From Nemophila menziesii (taxonomy: Eukaryota; Streptophyta; Magnoliopsida; Boraginales; Hydrophyllaceae), in assembly GCA_029959085.1 (NCBI GenBank), contig JARWIR010000008.1, forward strand, positions 19,268,001 to 19,332,000: a DNA stretch of 64,000 nt. The letters are read 5' to 3'. The stretch's first letter is position 1. Each line of letters begins with the position of its first letter. The notes under the pieces were generated by a model. That model saw nothing but the letters and a program-made list of their open reading frames with translations. It was not told where the DNA came from and ran no database searches. The translations under genes and the position numbers were made by a program. Positions 1-9,350 of the stretch are shown here, in pieces.

Positions 1-179
1 TCTCCATGTTCTCAAGCCAATAGTCTTTATTGACATTCAATGAACATGCTATAGTTAAAATCCAACATATGTGTTCACTAAATTTTTATCATTAACAATA
101 TTTGAGCTAGAAGCCAACAAGTATCAAAGGCATTATCATATATATTTAATGTCTTTGTAATGTGAAAATATATCAATGT

Positions 180-480
180 TTCGCACTCTTTATCTTCACC
201 ATGGTATTTTTCAATGGGTTACACCGGTAAGGTTTTAATGAGACTAATTGAATATGTATTTTACTCTCCAAGGAAATATATATTCTTTATCCATTATAAA
301 GTTTTGTCCTGATGGGTTTTCTTGATAAAGCTTTAATTAGGCATATATTTTTGTGAATATTCAAGGAGGAATGTTATTTAATATTTATTTAAGTGGATAT
401 TCCTAGTTATAGTCAAAATGAATTGCAACATGTTATGACCAAAAATGTATTTGCTAATATTGTGCAACTAATTATATTTT
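180..480 (+). mobile_element. Ty1/copia 3' untranslated end and start of LTR (fragment)
   Basis: The stretch at about 190-240 and 300-345 twice carries the 'gggttt...ggtaaggttttaatgag' type motif usual in the noncoding 3' end of plant copia elements. It is followed at 361-372 by a short purine-rich tract (tcaaggaggaa) directly before a TGTTAT start at about 373, which is the usual polypurine-tract/LTR junction. The LTR is lost after about 480, where another copia fragment begins. Bases 1-179 show nothing I can assign. Confidence 0.45.
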
Positions 481-499
481 TCTATATATAATTTGATAT

Positions 500-1430
500 T
501 CATATCATACTGAATCTTTGTGTTATGAAATATTTATCCATAAATCAACTTATACGGAGAAATTTCGAAAATGTTATAATAAGGGTATATTTTACCCTTT
601 GAGTTTTTATAGTGGCTCATTCATTTGATATACTAAAGTACTCTTTTCGTCCTCAAAATTATAATAAACATATTAGTTTTCTTGAAGTACCATATCTTAG
701 TGATATTGGTGCACTAATATATCTTGCTTATACTACGAGACCTAATATAGCATTTTTCATAAAAATTATTAACAAGATTTTGTTATGCACCAAACACAAA
801 GATATTAGAATGGTGTCAAATATGAACTTCATTATTCTAGAGGAACCATTGATATTGGATTTATTATACTAAATAATTACAATCAAGTTTAATTGGGAAT
901 CTGGATGCTTGTTATTTATCAGATCCACATAATAGGTGAAAACAGAGTGAATATTTATATTATGGAGGTACTTTAGTATTAAGGTATTTTACAAAGAAAA
1001 ATATATATATGCCACTTCCTTGAATCATGCCAAGATCCTTGCATTTCACAAAGTAATTCGAGAATGTAATTGGTTGAGATCTTTAATTAAACATTAAAAT
1101 AAAGGATTACACTTATTAATTAATAAGATTCCAACCATGTTGTACCAAAAAAATTGTTTCTATTGTCTAAATAAAGGGAGGGTATATTAAAGGTGTCAGT
1201 TGCAAGAATACTTCATTAAAGTGTTTATTCAAAAATAATCTTATAAAAAAAGATGAAGTAGACGTGCACTAAAATCGATAAAGTGAGAATCTTGCAACCT
1301 TATCTACAAATACATGAACCATGATGACGTGTGAAAGATTAATAAACATGATTCATATGCAACGACTCTGAGATCTATCTTGACTTGTACACATGAGGAG
1401 GAGATAATACGTGATGCATACTTTATTCCC
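500..1430 (+). pseudogene. Ty1/copia pol remnant: end of reverse transcriptase and RNase H
   Basis: From about 511 the plus strand reads a decayed copia reverse transcriptase end (an IFIHKSTYTEK-like stretch), then from 612 an 86-codon frame containing VPYLSDIGALIYLAYTTRP, a clear match to the conserved copia connection/RNase H region (canonical VPYLSAIGALMYLA..TRPDIAF). The similarity continues through stops and frameshifts to about 1330, with an SNHAKILAFHK-like RNase H stretch near 1020 and a GYIK..-like stretch near 1180. It is dead. It is the outer element into whose LTR the copia element at 1606-7944 was inserted. Confidence 0.7.
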
Positions 1431-1605
1431 TTAATTAGGTTGTATCTCACTTGGTTTACTAGTAATATTTTTAACGAGGTAACATCATATATATTTGAAA
1501 TTATATCCATGAGGTGATTCATAAAAGAAAGGTGTAAAAACGTACTTTATCGTACTTAATTTGTTCATGTTACGGGCACCTGCTATATTTTTGGCGAGTA
1601 TCATA
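1430..1605 (+). repeat. Outer copia 3' UTR and LTR, left part
   Basis: This carries the copia 3'-noncoding motif (tctcacttggtttactagtaat...ttaacgagg) and a putative LTR start at about 1531. It aligns by eye with 42548-42730. The LTR breaks at 1605 and resumes at 7945, so the minus-strand copia element between them is a nested insertion. Confidence 0.6.
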
Positions 1606-2432
1606 TGGTAGGGAAAAAGTAAATCATCAGTTTAAAAAACAACAGAAATGGAAATCCAAAAACAATATTTCGATTGAAGTAAAAATAATCTATTGAAACA
1701 ATACGAAACTTACACGAAATAGAAAAGAAGAGAATTACATTGTAATTTCTAGTGTTAAATAGATATTACGGTCGTGCCGATTATCTCTAACAGAGCTTCT
1801 ACTACGGAAAAATATTGCTAAAATAATTTTAGAGAGAAAGTAGAAGTTGTTCTTTTTGATTGAGCTTCTTAGTCTTTGGAAAATAGGAGAAAACTTGTAT
1901 TTGTAGGTGAGGTGAGACCCTTCCAGAAGCGTCAGAATTAATGGTCTTCAATGGCTCCACTATTGCTGACGTTTTAAATGTTACAATCTGTTCAAAATCC
2001 AACAATGAACCTGGACACTTTGTTGACTTCTGGTTCATTCTCGTATTGACCAAGTTCTATAACAGCTAAGTCTTGAATGAAGAATACTTTGGTTTTGACG
2101 AGTCTTCAATTGGTGGGTGTTTTGTCTTTTGGATGGAAGGTTTTGAATTGCCAATGACTCCTATAAGTACCATCCATCTTCCACCAGAACCATTTCAGAA
2201 AAGTATTTTCATTTTTCAATTTTTGACTCCCCAAACCCCTAAACCCCCAACGAGCCCACGAGCCCACGAGCCCACGGCCCACACGCACGTGCATGCCCAT
2301 GCACATGTTCACGCCCACGCCCACGCCCACGCCGTCACCAGACCGGGCCTTCAATTCTTTTGGAAGGAATAGATAGGTAAAATATTATATTCTAACCTTT
2401 TTTCTACTTCAATTGCTAATGTAAATCCAACA
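1606..2432 (-). repeat. 3' LTR of the nested copia element
   Basis: In element orientation it begins TGTTGGATTT (plus 2423-2432). It is preceded by a purine-rich tract, the complement of 2433-2445 (GAGTGTGGGAT type), a typical polypurine tract. It matches 7106 onward over several hundred bases (aaatattgctaaaataattttagag and following). It contains a low-complexity GC-rich insert at about 2245-2340 that the other LTR lacks. Confidence 0.75.
2250..2338. repeat. Low-complexity CGAGCCCA and CACGCC tandem tract
   Basis: Three copies of cgagcccacg-like units (about 2252-2275) are followed by a run of cacgcc/catgcc-like units. The tract lies inside the 3' LTR only, so it arose after the element inserted. 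It opens a His/Ala/Pro-rich frame on the plus strand that I regard as spurious. Confidence 0.7.
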
Positions 2433-3287
2433 ATCCCACACTCAAAGTCTTTTGGGAGAGAACGTGAACAAGTTTCCATATCTGCCAGCATTTGGGTAAA
2501 TTGTATTTAAGTGGAAATATCTTTCGATTTGAATTGACACGTAGTGAAGTGAGACAACCACCCAATTCCGTTTAAGTGAAGTTACTCTTGAACTTAGCGA
2601 CATTCAGTCGATACCCTCATAGCACATACTCTACCCTACTGAAAGTTATAGTTCCCTCGAACATCAACCTCCAGTTTGTTCATCAAGTCCTTCTATAAGA
2701 ACCACCCCTTCCAGGCTATGAACTTTGTGGAATTATTCATATGAGAATTATTAAGGACGTCTCCTTAACATTCTATAATGAATGTTGAGTCTCACTTTTA
2801 ACCGCGAATTGATCAAGTCCTTCTCAAAAGGACCACCATACAGGCTATGAATTCATTATGAGTTAAACACCCAGCCTTGTGCTCTTAAAAGAGCGGTAGG
2901 CCTTACGAGTGAATTCATCAAGTCCTTCTCAATAGGACAACCACGAGTGGCTATGAATTTATTTTGATGATTTGTATTGTGCCATAGGGATAGAAAGATA
3001 TCACATTGACTCATTAGTCACATGTTCCCGTTAATGGGTTTTAATCCCATCCCTCTCGATGTCTCCTGGACTACTCTCCTGGTCAGGCCTTTGGTGAAAC
3101 CAGATCAGCTAATTTTTTCTCTGTGTCATACATATTCCAATGTTATCACACATTTCTTCAGTCACTGTTTTACTGAACCATGTTTGATGTGAATGTGTCT
3201 CCTTTTTCAACTGTAGACGCTATTGTGAGCAACCCCAATAGCTTCTTGTGAATAAAAATGGATACACACAGGTGTGGCACTTCCTTC
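2433..3287 (-). repeat. Copia 3' noncoding region with a three-fold repeated motif
   Basis: Between the RNase H remnant and the 3' LTR there is no frame of note. A motif of the type 'tcaagtccttctcaa.aggac.acca....ggctatgaattcat' occurs three times, beginning near 2685, 2813 and 2919. A comparable motif lies in the 3' noncoding part of the second copia element near 61185-61250. Confidence 0.55.
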
Positions 3288-3566
3288 CTAAAGTGGCACA
3301 TCTAATAGGAGACTTCTCAACCACTCAGTTTCTTGTCCAGCCAACTCTAGTGTTATGAACTCAGACTCCATGGTGGAGCGTGCTATGCAAGTCTGTTTAG
3401 AGGGCTTCCACGATACAGCACATACTCCTATGAAGAATACATAGCCACTGGTGGAGTTTACTTCGTCATTGTCAAAGATCCAGTTTGCATCACAAAATCC
3501 CTCAAGACTTGCAGGAAATTTGGTATAATGCAAGCCTAGATCAATGTTACCCCTCAAGTACTTCAA
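3288..3566 (-). pseudogene. Copia RNase H domain
   Basis: A 92-codon open stretch matches the copia RNase [15 protein letters not shown] at its start, FCDANW with the first catalytic Asp, [16 protein letters not shown], and an [10 protein letters not shown] stretch corresponding to the usual STxEAEY region with Glu. It ends near the canonical ETEWLRSLL. It is the best preserved piece of this element's pol but is cut off from the upstream RT by stops. Confidence 0.75.
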
Positions 3567-4721
3567 TAGACGATGAAGTGCAATCTAGTGGTCAGTACTT
3601 GGGTTATGAGTGTAGCGACTAACTCCGATTCTTAAGAAATACCGGGTCGAGTGTAGTTCATTAATAACATCACACTTCCTATGATCTTAGTATATCCATC
3701 TGGGATACAGCACACCCATAGTTCTTGGACAAATGAATACTAGAATCATAAGGAGTTTATACAGGCATTACCTCAAAGGAGTTGAATTTCTTCATCATCC
3801 AGTCTACATAGTGAGTCTAACTCATGGAAATATAATTACTACTTCTAATAATTTTTGCCCCGATAATCACATCCTCTTCTCCTATGTCTTCATATAAGAC
3901 CTAGATGACATGAAGCGTTTAGTCTCATTTATGATATGAATAGAAGTACCAAAGATGAGCATGTCATTTACATAAAGGTAGAATATAACACACTATGAAC
4001 CTGTTACTTTGGAGTAAACACATCAATTATAAGTGTTAGCCACAAAGACATATTTAATAAGAGTATTATCTAGTTAATCATACAATTTTTAGGTGCCTGT
4101 TTTAAACCATACAAAGCCTTTTTTAGCTTACAAACTTTGTCCATTCAGCAGGAACCACACACCCTTTGGGTTGAACCATGTAGATCTCTTCATCCAGATC
4201 TCCATTCAAAAACACAGTTTTTACATCCATTTGATGTATAACTAGTTCTTGAATAACGACTAGGGATATAAGGGTCCTTATAGTGGCGATTTTGGTCATA
4301 GGGGAGTAAGTATCAAAGTTATCTAAACCTTTTTTTTTGTTGAAACCCTTAATAACAAGCCTAGCTTTGAATTTTTATATTGAACCTTCAGGTCTCAACT
4401 TTTTCTTAAAAATTCATTTGATATTAATAGATTTCTACCCCTAGGTAAATCGGTTGATTCCCATGTATGGTTAGTTTCAATATATTCAAATCCACTATTA
4501 ATGGATAATTTCCAAAAACTAGCATCTACCGATTTTAAAGCATCGTCATATGTTTTTGGGTCTTCCTCCATGATGAGGTAGGTGACTACATGTTCGCTTA
4601 TTAGGTCAATGTTAAAACCTTCAATCGTGAAGGTTGTGATAAAATCAGGTACAAAGATGGACTCGATCCTACGCCTCTTACTTCTCCTAGGTTCTTCCTC
4701 GGGAATACTACTAGGCTCCAT
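3567..4721 (-). pseudogene. Copia reverse transcriptase, broken
   Basis: The N-terminal part (4395-4721) includes the region typically seen before RVT_2 (EEPRRSKRRR, then DPKTYDDALKSVDASFWK). The active-site region near 3950-3975 reads LYVNDM in place of the family's YVDD, so one catalytic Asp is Asn. Multiple stops interrupt the rest. Confidence 0.65.
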
Positions 4722-5760
4722 AGAAGTAGAGGGCCAGGGGAAACATCACATAGAGGTATATCAATATTAAAAGATAAGCTATCGACAGGTAAAGAAGCAT
4801 TAACAGAATTCAAAGTTTTTAAAGGAAAAATGTGTTCACATAACTCAGCATCTCTAGATTCAAAAATTGAGTTATCATCTAAAGACAAGAATCTATATGT
4901 CGCACTATTCTGAGAAAACCCTATGAAAATTAAGTCAACGGTTTTGGGTACAACGGTGACTGTTTTGAAATCGGGTAATTTTAAGTTGGCTAGGCACCCC
5001 CACACTTTTAAAAAATTCAGGTTTGGTGGAAAATCTTTCCACATCTCCTAGGGGGTCTTATCTAGGGATTTATGGGGTACCCTATTAAGAACACAACATG
5101 CTAACAAAACAGCTTCCCTTACATATTGGTTAGTAAACCTAAACTTATTAACATTCATAGTCTCTTTAAGGGACCTATTCTTTCTTTCAGCTATTCCATT
5201 TTGTTGGGGTGTATAAGGAGCACTAAGTTCATGGATTATTCCATTAGTTTCACAAAACTCTTTAAGGGAATTAGAACTATATTGGCCTCCTCTATCGGAC
5301 CTAAGTATTTTGATTTTAAAGTGTAGTTGCTTTTCAACCTCGCTCTTATATTTTAAAACGCATGTTCCGCCTGATATATAGTTTTAAGAAGCTATACTTT
5401 AGTGAACCTAGAGTACCCATCCACAAAGGTTATATAGTAAAGTTTTCCTCCACTACTAGGCGAGTTTTTAAATCAGTTAAGTCTGAATGTACTAATTCTA
5501 GTAGTTTAGTCTTTCTCATGGTTATGGATTTAAATGGTTTTTTCGCGAGTTTGCACTCTACACATATTTTTCATTTTACAAAGTCATCCATATTGTGAAG
5601 GGGTATTACTCCAAGATTTTTAAGCCATTTAATAGAAGAGACATTTAAATGACCTAATCTACCATGACACGTATAAGGAGATTCAACGATATAAGAAAAA
5701 TTAGAAGCATTCTCATTGGGGGTTACAGTGTTTAAAACAAACAAACCATTATTTAATACC
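4601..5760 (-). pseudogene. Copia integrase, broken
   Basis: The open piece at 4601-5044 reads FLKVWGCLANLKLP, a standard copia integrase C-terminal signature (VWGC.A). Upstream, 5045-5760 holds further decayed integrase-like sequence in shifting frames. The family integrase inserts cDNA into the host chromosome; this copy cannot encode it. Confidence 0.6.
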
Positions 5761-5763
5761 CTT

Positions 5764-6299
5764 TCACGACAAACTCATCATTTTTTGTAATAATAAATTT
5801 CCCCTTTCGAAAACAAGTCTGAGCCCCACTTTGTTTAGAAAAGCTCTGGAAACTAAGTTCCTACGGAGCGAAGGGACAGAAATAAAATCGTTTAACTCTA
5901 AAATCTTACCAGAAGTGAGTTTGAGGGGAACCTGTACTTTTCGGAGAACCATAGTGGTGGAAGAGTCACCATAATGCACACATTCACCATCAGTTTCTTC
6001 CTCGAATTTTCAAGCAGGGCTTTGTTTGTGCAGAATTATTGGGAAGCTCCGGTGTCAAGAATCCACTCGCTTTTCTTCTCTACTAAGTACGCCTCAACCA
6101 TTACCGCGACGATTATTTCATCTGTCTCAGTCAAATTAGCGTGAAAATTTGGGACCGTAGCCATCTCTAAGTGCACACTTGAAAGCTTTGTGTCTTTCTT
6201 TCCCACAACAGTACAAGCGTCGTTAGGTTTTTGAATCTTACCGGAAGTTTTGAACCCTCTGCCTTGTTTGTTGGAGTTGTCGCAGTTCTTGTTTCCCAC
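5764..6299 (-). pseudogene. Copia zinc-knuckle remnant and aspartic protease
   Basis: WILDTGAS at about 6036-6065 is the retropepsin active site (D-T-G). The next open piece (5764-5979) continues with VPSLRRNLVS, the usual copia protease C-terminal motif (canonical VP.LR.NLIS). Just upstream, ACTVVGKKDTKLSSVH occupies the place of the gag CCHC knuckle, with the second and third cysteines and the histidine replaced. Confidence 0.65.
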
Positions 6300-6379
6300 A
6301 TATTTGGATTTTTTTGAGTCTTGCTACTATCCCTTTTCTTTGAACCTGTCTTTGTTACCTTGGCCAGAACTTTCGACAA

Positions 6380-7065
6380 GGTTGGCTTTCGAGGAATGAG
6401 CAGGGAAAGAGAGATACTTATCCTTGAGTCGATTGCTTCTTCGACTTACTTGTGGCTAGTGAGTTCTTAGATAGTCATTTTCTTCTTTTTTTGTTTGAGA
6501 TGGTTACTATATTCACTCCAAGATAGGGGAAATTTCTCAAGAAAAATGTTGTCTTGGAAAACTTCGCACATCTTCATGCCTACAACGATTACCTCCACGC
6601 ATAGGTTTTCATACACATGAAGTTGTTCAGTCATAGGCTTCTGATCGGTAAGTCTGGAAGTTATACCAGTTCTGGTAACATATTTCTTCTTACCGGAATC
6701 ATTAGCCCCATATTTCTTCCCAAGAGTTTCCCATATGACTTTTGGCGACCTCTCTTTGTCAAGGAGATAAAAATGGGATTCGAGACGTTGTTCAACATCC
6801 AGCCCGGAGCCATTGTATTTGCTCTTTTGAACTTGGCTTCGAGAGCAAGATATCTAGATTGTTCTTCTTCAGTAGGAACTCCGTTTTCCACCATTAGTAG
6901 AGGATCTTTGACTATAGCGAAGTCGAGTTCGTACTGTTCAAGACAGATCAAGATCTTTTGTGTCCAACGCTTGTAGTTGGAACCATTAAGAGGCTCCAAC
7001 TTATTCACGATAGGAAAGGCCTTTGCATTCAAGGATGGAGCAACTGTCGATATTGGAAATGCCAT
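6380..7065 (-). pseudogene. Copia gag (UBN2-type), broken
   Basis: The ATG at 7065 gives MAFPISTVAPSLNAKAF, then LEPLNGSNYKRWTQKILICL, the conserved start of copia gag (L.G.NY..W). The frame stays open to about 6661 and then shifts; decayed similarity to the gag central domain runs on to about 6400. Earlier in-frame ATGs lie inside the LTR, so 7065 is the likely start. Confidence 0.7.
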
Positions 7066-7105
7066 TTCAATAAAAACGGTGATATAAAATAATATCTTTT
7101 TAAAT

Positions 7106-7944
7106 TGTTGGGAAAAAAAGTAAATCACCGGTTTAAAAAACAACAAAATTGGAATCCAAAAACAATATATCGATTAGAGTAAGAATAATTTATTACAATA
7201 ACTGAAATAATACGAAACTTACACGGAATAGAAAACAAAAGAATTACACGGTAATTTCTGGTGTTAAAAAGATATTTCGGTCATGTCGGTTATCTCTAAC
7301 AAAGTTTCTACTACGGAAAAATATTGCTAGAATAATTTTAGAGAGAAAGTAGAATTTGTTCTTTTCTAATTCAGTTTCGTAGTGTTTGGAAAATGTGAGA
7401 TGAATTGTATTTATAGGTGAGGAAAGACCCATTCAAAATCGTCAGAATTAATGGTCTTCAATGGCTCCATTATTGCTGACGTTTTGAATGTTACATCTTT
7501 TCACATTCACCAAGTCCTGTAACAGTTGAGTCTTGAATGAGGAATATTCTGGTTTTAATAATTCTTCAATTGGTGGACTTTTTTTCTTCTGGTTGGAAGG
7601 TTTTGAATTGCCAACTACTCCTATAAGTACCAGTCGTCTTACACCAAAATCATTTTAGACTAGTTGTGTTATTTTCCGACTCCCCACGAGTCCACCCATG
7701 TCATCGCTGGGCCGGGCGGGAGGTGGTTCCGCATATGGGGCTTTTTCTTTTATTTTTTGGCTTTCATAACATTTAGTTCCTTTGGAAGGAATCGATAGGT
7801 AAGAAATTATATTCTAACACATTTTCTACTATATTTTCTATATGGGACATTTTCTTTAATACAATGTTTTTTCTATTTCTCTCTTAAGAACATGAATAGA
7901 ATTAATTAATACCTTATATTTAATGATTTAAATACTTTATATTA
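7106..7944 (-). repeat. 5' LTR of the nested copia element
   Basis: It starts TGTTGGGAAAAAAAG on the plus strand and matches the left LTR closely to about 7830. From there to 7944 the two LTRs no longer align well. I extend it to 7944 because the interrupted outer LTR resumes at 7945 with the same five bases that precede the left LTR. The end lacks the canonical CA, so this boundary is inferred. Confidence 0.6.
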
Positions 7945-8100
7945 TCATATTCGTCAAATACCTTAATATAGTTGATATTGTGTCAATTATATGAGAATTC
8001 TCCATAAATAATTATGGGTTTTGTTTGTATGTTGTAATTTTTCCTCGAGTATTGATATTTAGCTAAATTTTCCAGACACCTATTCTTTTTTTTGTTAGAG
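7945..8100 (+). repeat. Outer copia LTR, right part
   Basis: This continues the LTR broken at 1605. tatcatattcgtcaaataccttaatatagttgatattgtg matches the sequence near 42724-42765, and the match runs to about 8080 (tcgagtattgatattt). The following 30 bases are T-rich and unassigned. Confidence 0.6.
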
Positions 8101-8181
8101 AAAAGAAAATTAGGAATTACAAAACAAATAACTATTAGTTAAAAACGAAAACGGCCCTATAAATGATGTATCACGACAATC

Positions 8182-8192
8182 ATTAAGATTGA
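8182..8192. repeat. Target-site duplication of the SINE, left copy
   Basis: attaagattga, repeated exactly at 8422-8432 on the other side of the SINE. Confidence 0.85.
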
Positions 8193-8421
8193 TTTTTGTT
8201 TTTTTTTCGATGTATGGGTGTCTGGGAAATATACACGCCTCCTCATGCATACTCCCACTTAATCAGAACTAGGTTACCCATGTTCAGGGAGGAGACTCGA
8301 ACCATGCACCCCTTGCTCACCCCCTTTAAGGGCTCAAGAAATAACACGGCTGAGGGGATTCGAACCCTGTACCTCCTAGTTGAGAGACAGGGTCCTGGCC
8401 ACTGAGCTAGTCCCAGTGGTT
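8193..8421 (-). mobile_element. tRNA-derived SINE with two B-box-like motifs
   Basis: On the minus strand the head carries a perfect RNA polymerase III A box, TAGCTCAGTGG (8399-8409), and 32 bases later a B box, GGTTCGAATCC (8356-8366), spaced as in a tRNA gene. A second B-box-like GGTTCGAGTCT lies at 8293-8303. The tail ends in an A-rich run (T-rich on plus, about 8193-8207). An exact 11-bp duplication flanks it. About 229 bp, complete by these criteria. SINEs borrow LINE machinery for mobility; no LINE partner can be assigned from the tail. Confidence 0.88.
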
Positions 8422-8463
8422 ATTAAGATTGAAATTCATTCTAACACATCTCGCTAGCATATC

Positions 8464-9172
8464 TAGGGGTGTGCATCGGGTTAAAAAACCCGCATAACCT
8501 GACCAACCCGATTACACTAACCCAAAATAATACGGGTTAGTTTTCTATTGGGTGGGTTGCGGTTTACATTTTAGAAAAAGTATACACTTTTTGCTGGTTG
8601 CGGATTTTAAACTTGAAACCCGCAAACCCGCAAACCCGCATACCCGATTACCATGTATACAAATTATTAGAAAAAATTGTATTGCTCATTTTATTCAAAT
8701 AAATTTGTATGGTCATGTGATTCTCACTTTATATTTCTTTTTTTATTCCTTCCGTTTTAATTATTTTAAATACCTTGGTATTTCAAATATATTTTTTCAA
8801 ATGAATCTGTTTTCATTTCAGTTATGATATTATCTCAATATTTTGTTTAATTCATATTTTTATTTTTCTAAATTTAATTTTATATTTTTTTAAAATCAGA
8901 GATGATTTAAAATGTATATGAGTATCATAATCTATATTTTTTGTTGCAACATGCATTTGTAATATATTCCTGCCGAATGATTATGGATACAATTTCGGCT
9001 CATTTATTAAACTAAATCACCCGCAATGCACCCGCAACCCGCTCAACCCGAAACTCAATGGTTTATATTATGGATTGGGCGGGTGCGGGTCTTATTTCTC
9101 AAAACCCGCACAACAACGGGCGGTTTGTGGGTTGAGTATTTTTCGTCCAAAACCAACCCGCGCACACCCCTA
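8464..9172. mobile_element. Non-autonomous hAT-type element (709 bp)
   Basis: The ends are TAGGGGTGTGCATCGGGTT on the left and, inverted, TAGGGGTGTGCGCGGGTTGG on the right. An exact 8-bp duplication, agcatatc, lies at 8456-8463 and 9173-9180. An 8-bp duplication and TAGGG-type termini are the hAT pattern. The subterminal regions are dense in acccgc/gcgggt runs in opposite orientations and the core is AT-rich. There is no transposase frame. Confidence 0.88.
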
Positions 9173-9350
9173 AGCATATCGGCAACTCCATTATATTCTC
9201 AGTTAATGTGATTAATCGTCCAACTCAAATAGTGTGTAAGTCATTTGTTGATTTCTTCAATAATAAATCTTACTTTTCAGTAAATAGTGACTTTATTAAC
9301 ATACCTATTTTATTTGTCTTTTTTTTTTTTTTTGTCAAGGTAATAAATTA

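Larger units (their letters stand above)
1606..7944 (-). mobile_element. Ty1/copia LTR retrotransposon, decayed, nested
   Basis: Two related LTRs (1606-2432 and about 7106-7944) flank gag-protease-integrase-RT-RNase H debris in the Ty1/copia order, all on the minus strand. The host sequence broken at 1605 resumes at 7945, and tcata occurs at both 1601-1605 and 7945-7949, a plausible 5-bp target-site duplication. The coding region has many stops and frameshifts, so the copy cannot be autonomous. The leader between the 5' LTR and the gag ATG at 7065 is only about 40 bases, and I could not recognise a primer-binding site in it. Confidence 0.8.
8110..9272 (-). pseudogene. RNase H-like (reverse-transcriptase-type) remnant, split by two insertions
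   Basis: Removing the SINE with one target copy and the hAT element with one target copy leaves a minus-strand reading 9272-9181, 8463-8433, 8192-8110. It includes LSWTINHIN, a stop, then EYNGVADMLARCVRM, matching the RNase H C-terminal pattern (H..RE.N.VAD.LA). Two stops (TGA) interrupt it before a terminal TAA at 8112-8110. It probably derives from an older LINE ORF2 or a related RNase H-type gene; the N-terminal part is not found next to it. Confidence 0.5.

Noticed and set aside
2073..2372. 99-codon frame rich in His, Ala and Pro
   Set aside because: It is created by the low-complexity tract inside a copia LTR and is absent from the partner LTR.
8340..8421. Possible tRNA gene on the minus strand
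   Set aside because: The A and B boxes are perfect, but the acceptor and anticodon arms do not close into a cloverleaf, and the unit has an A-rich tail and an 11-bp target duplication, so it is a SINE head.
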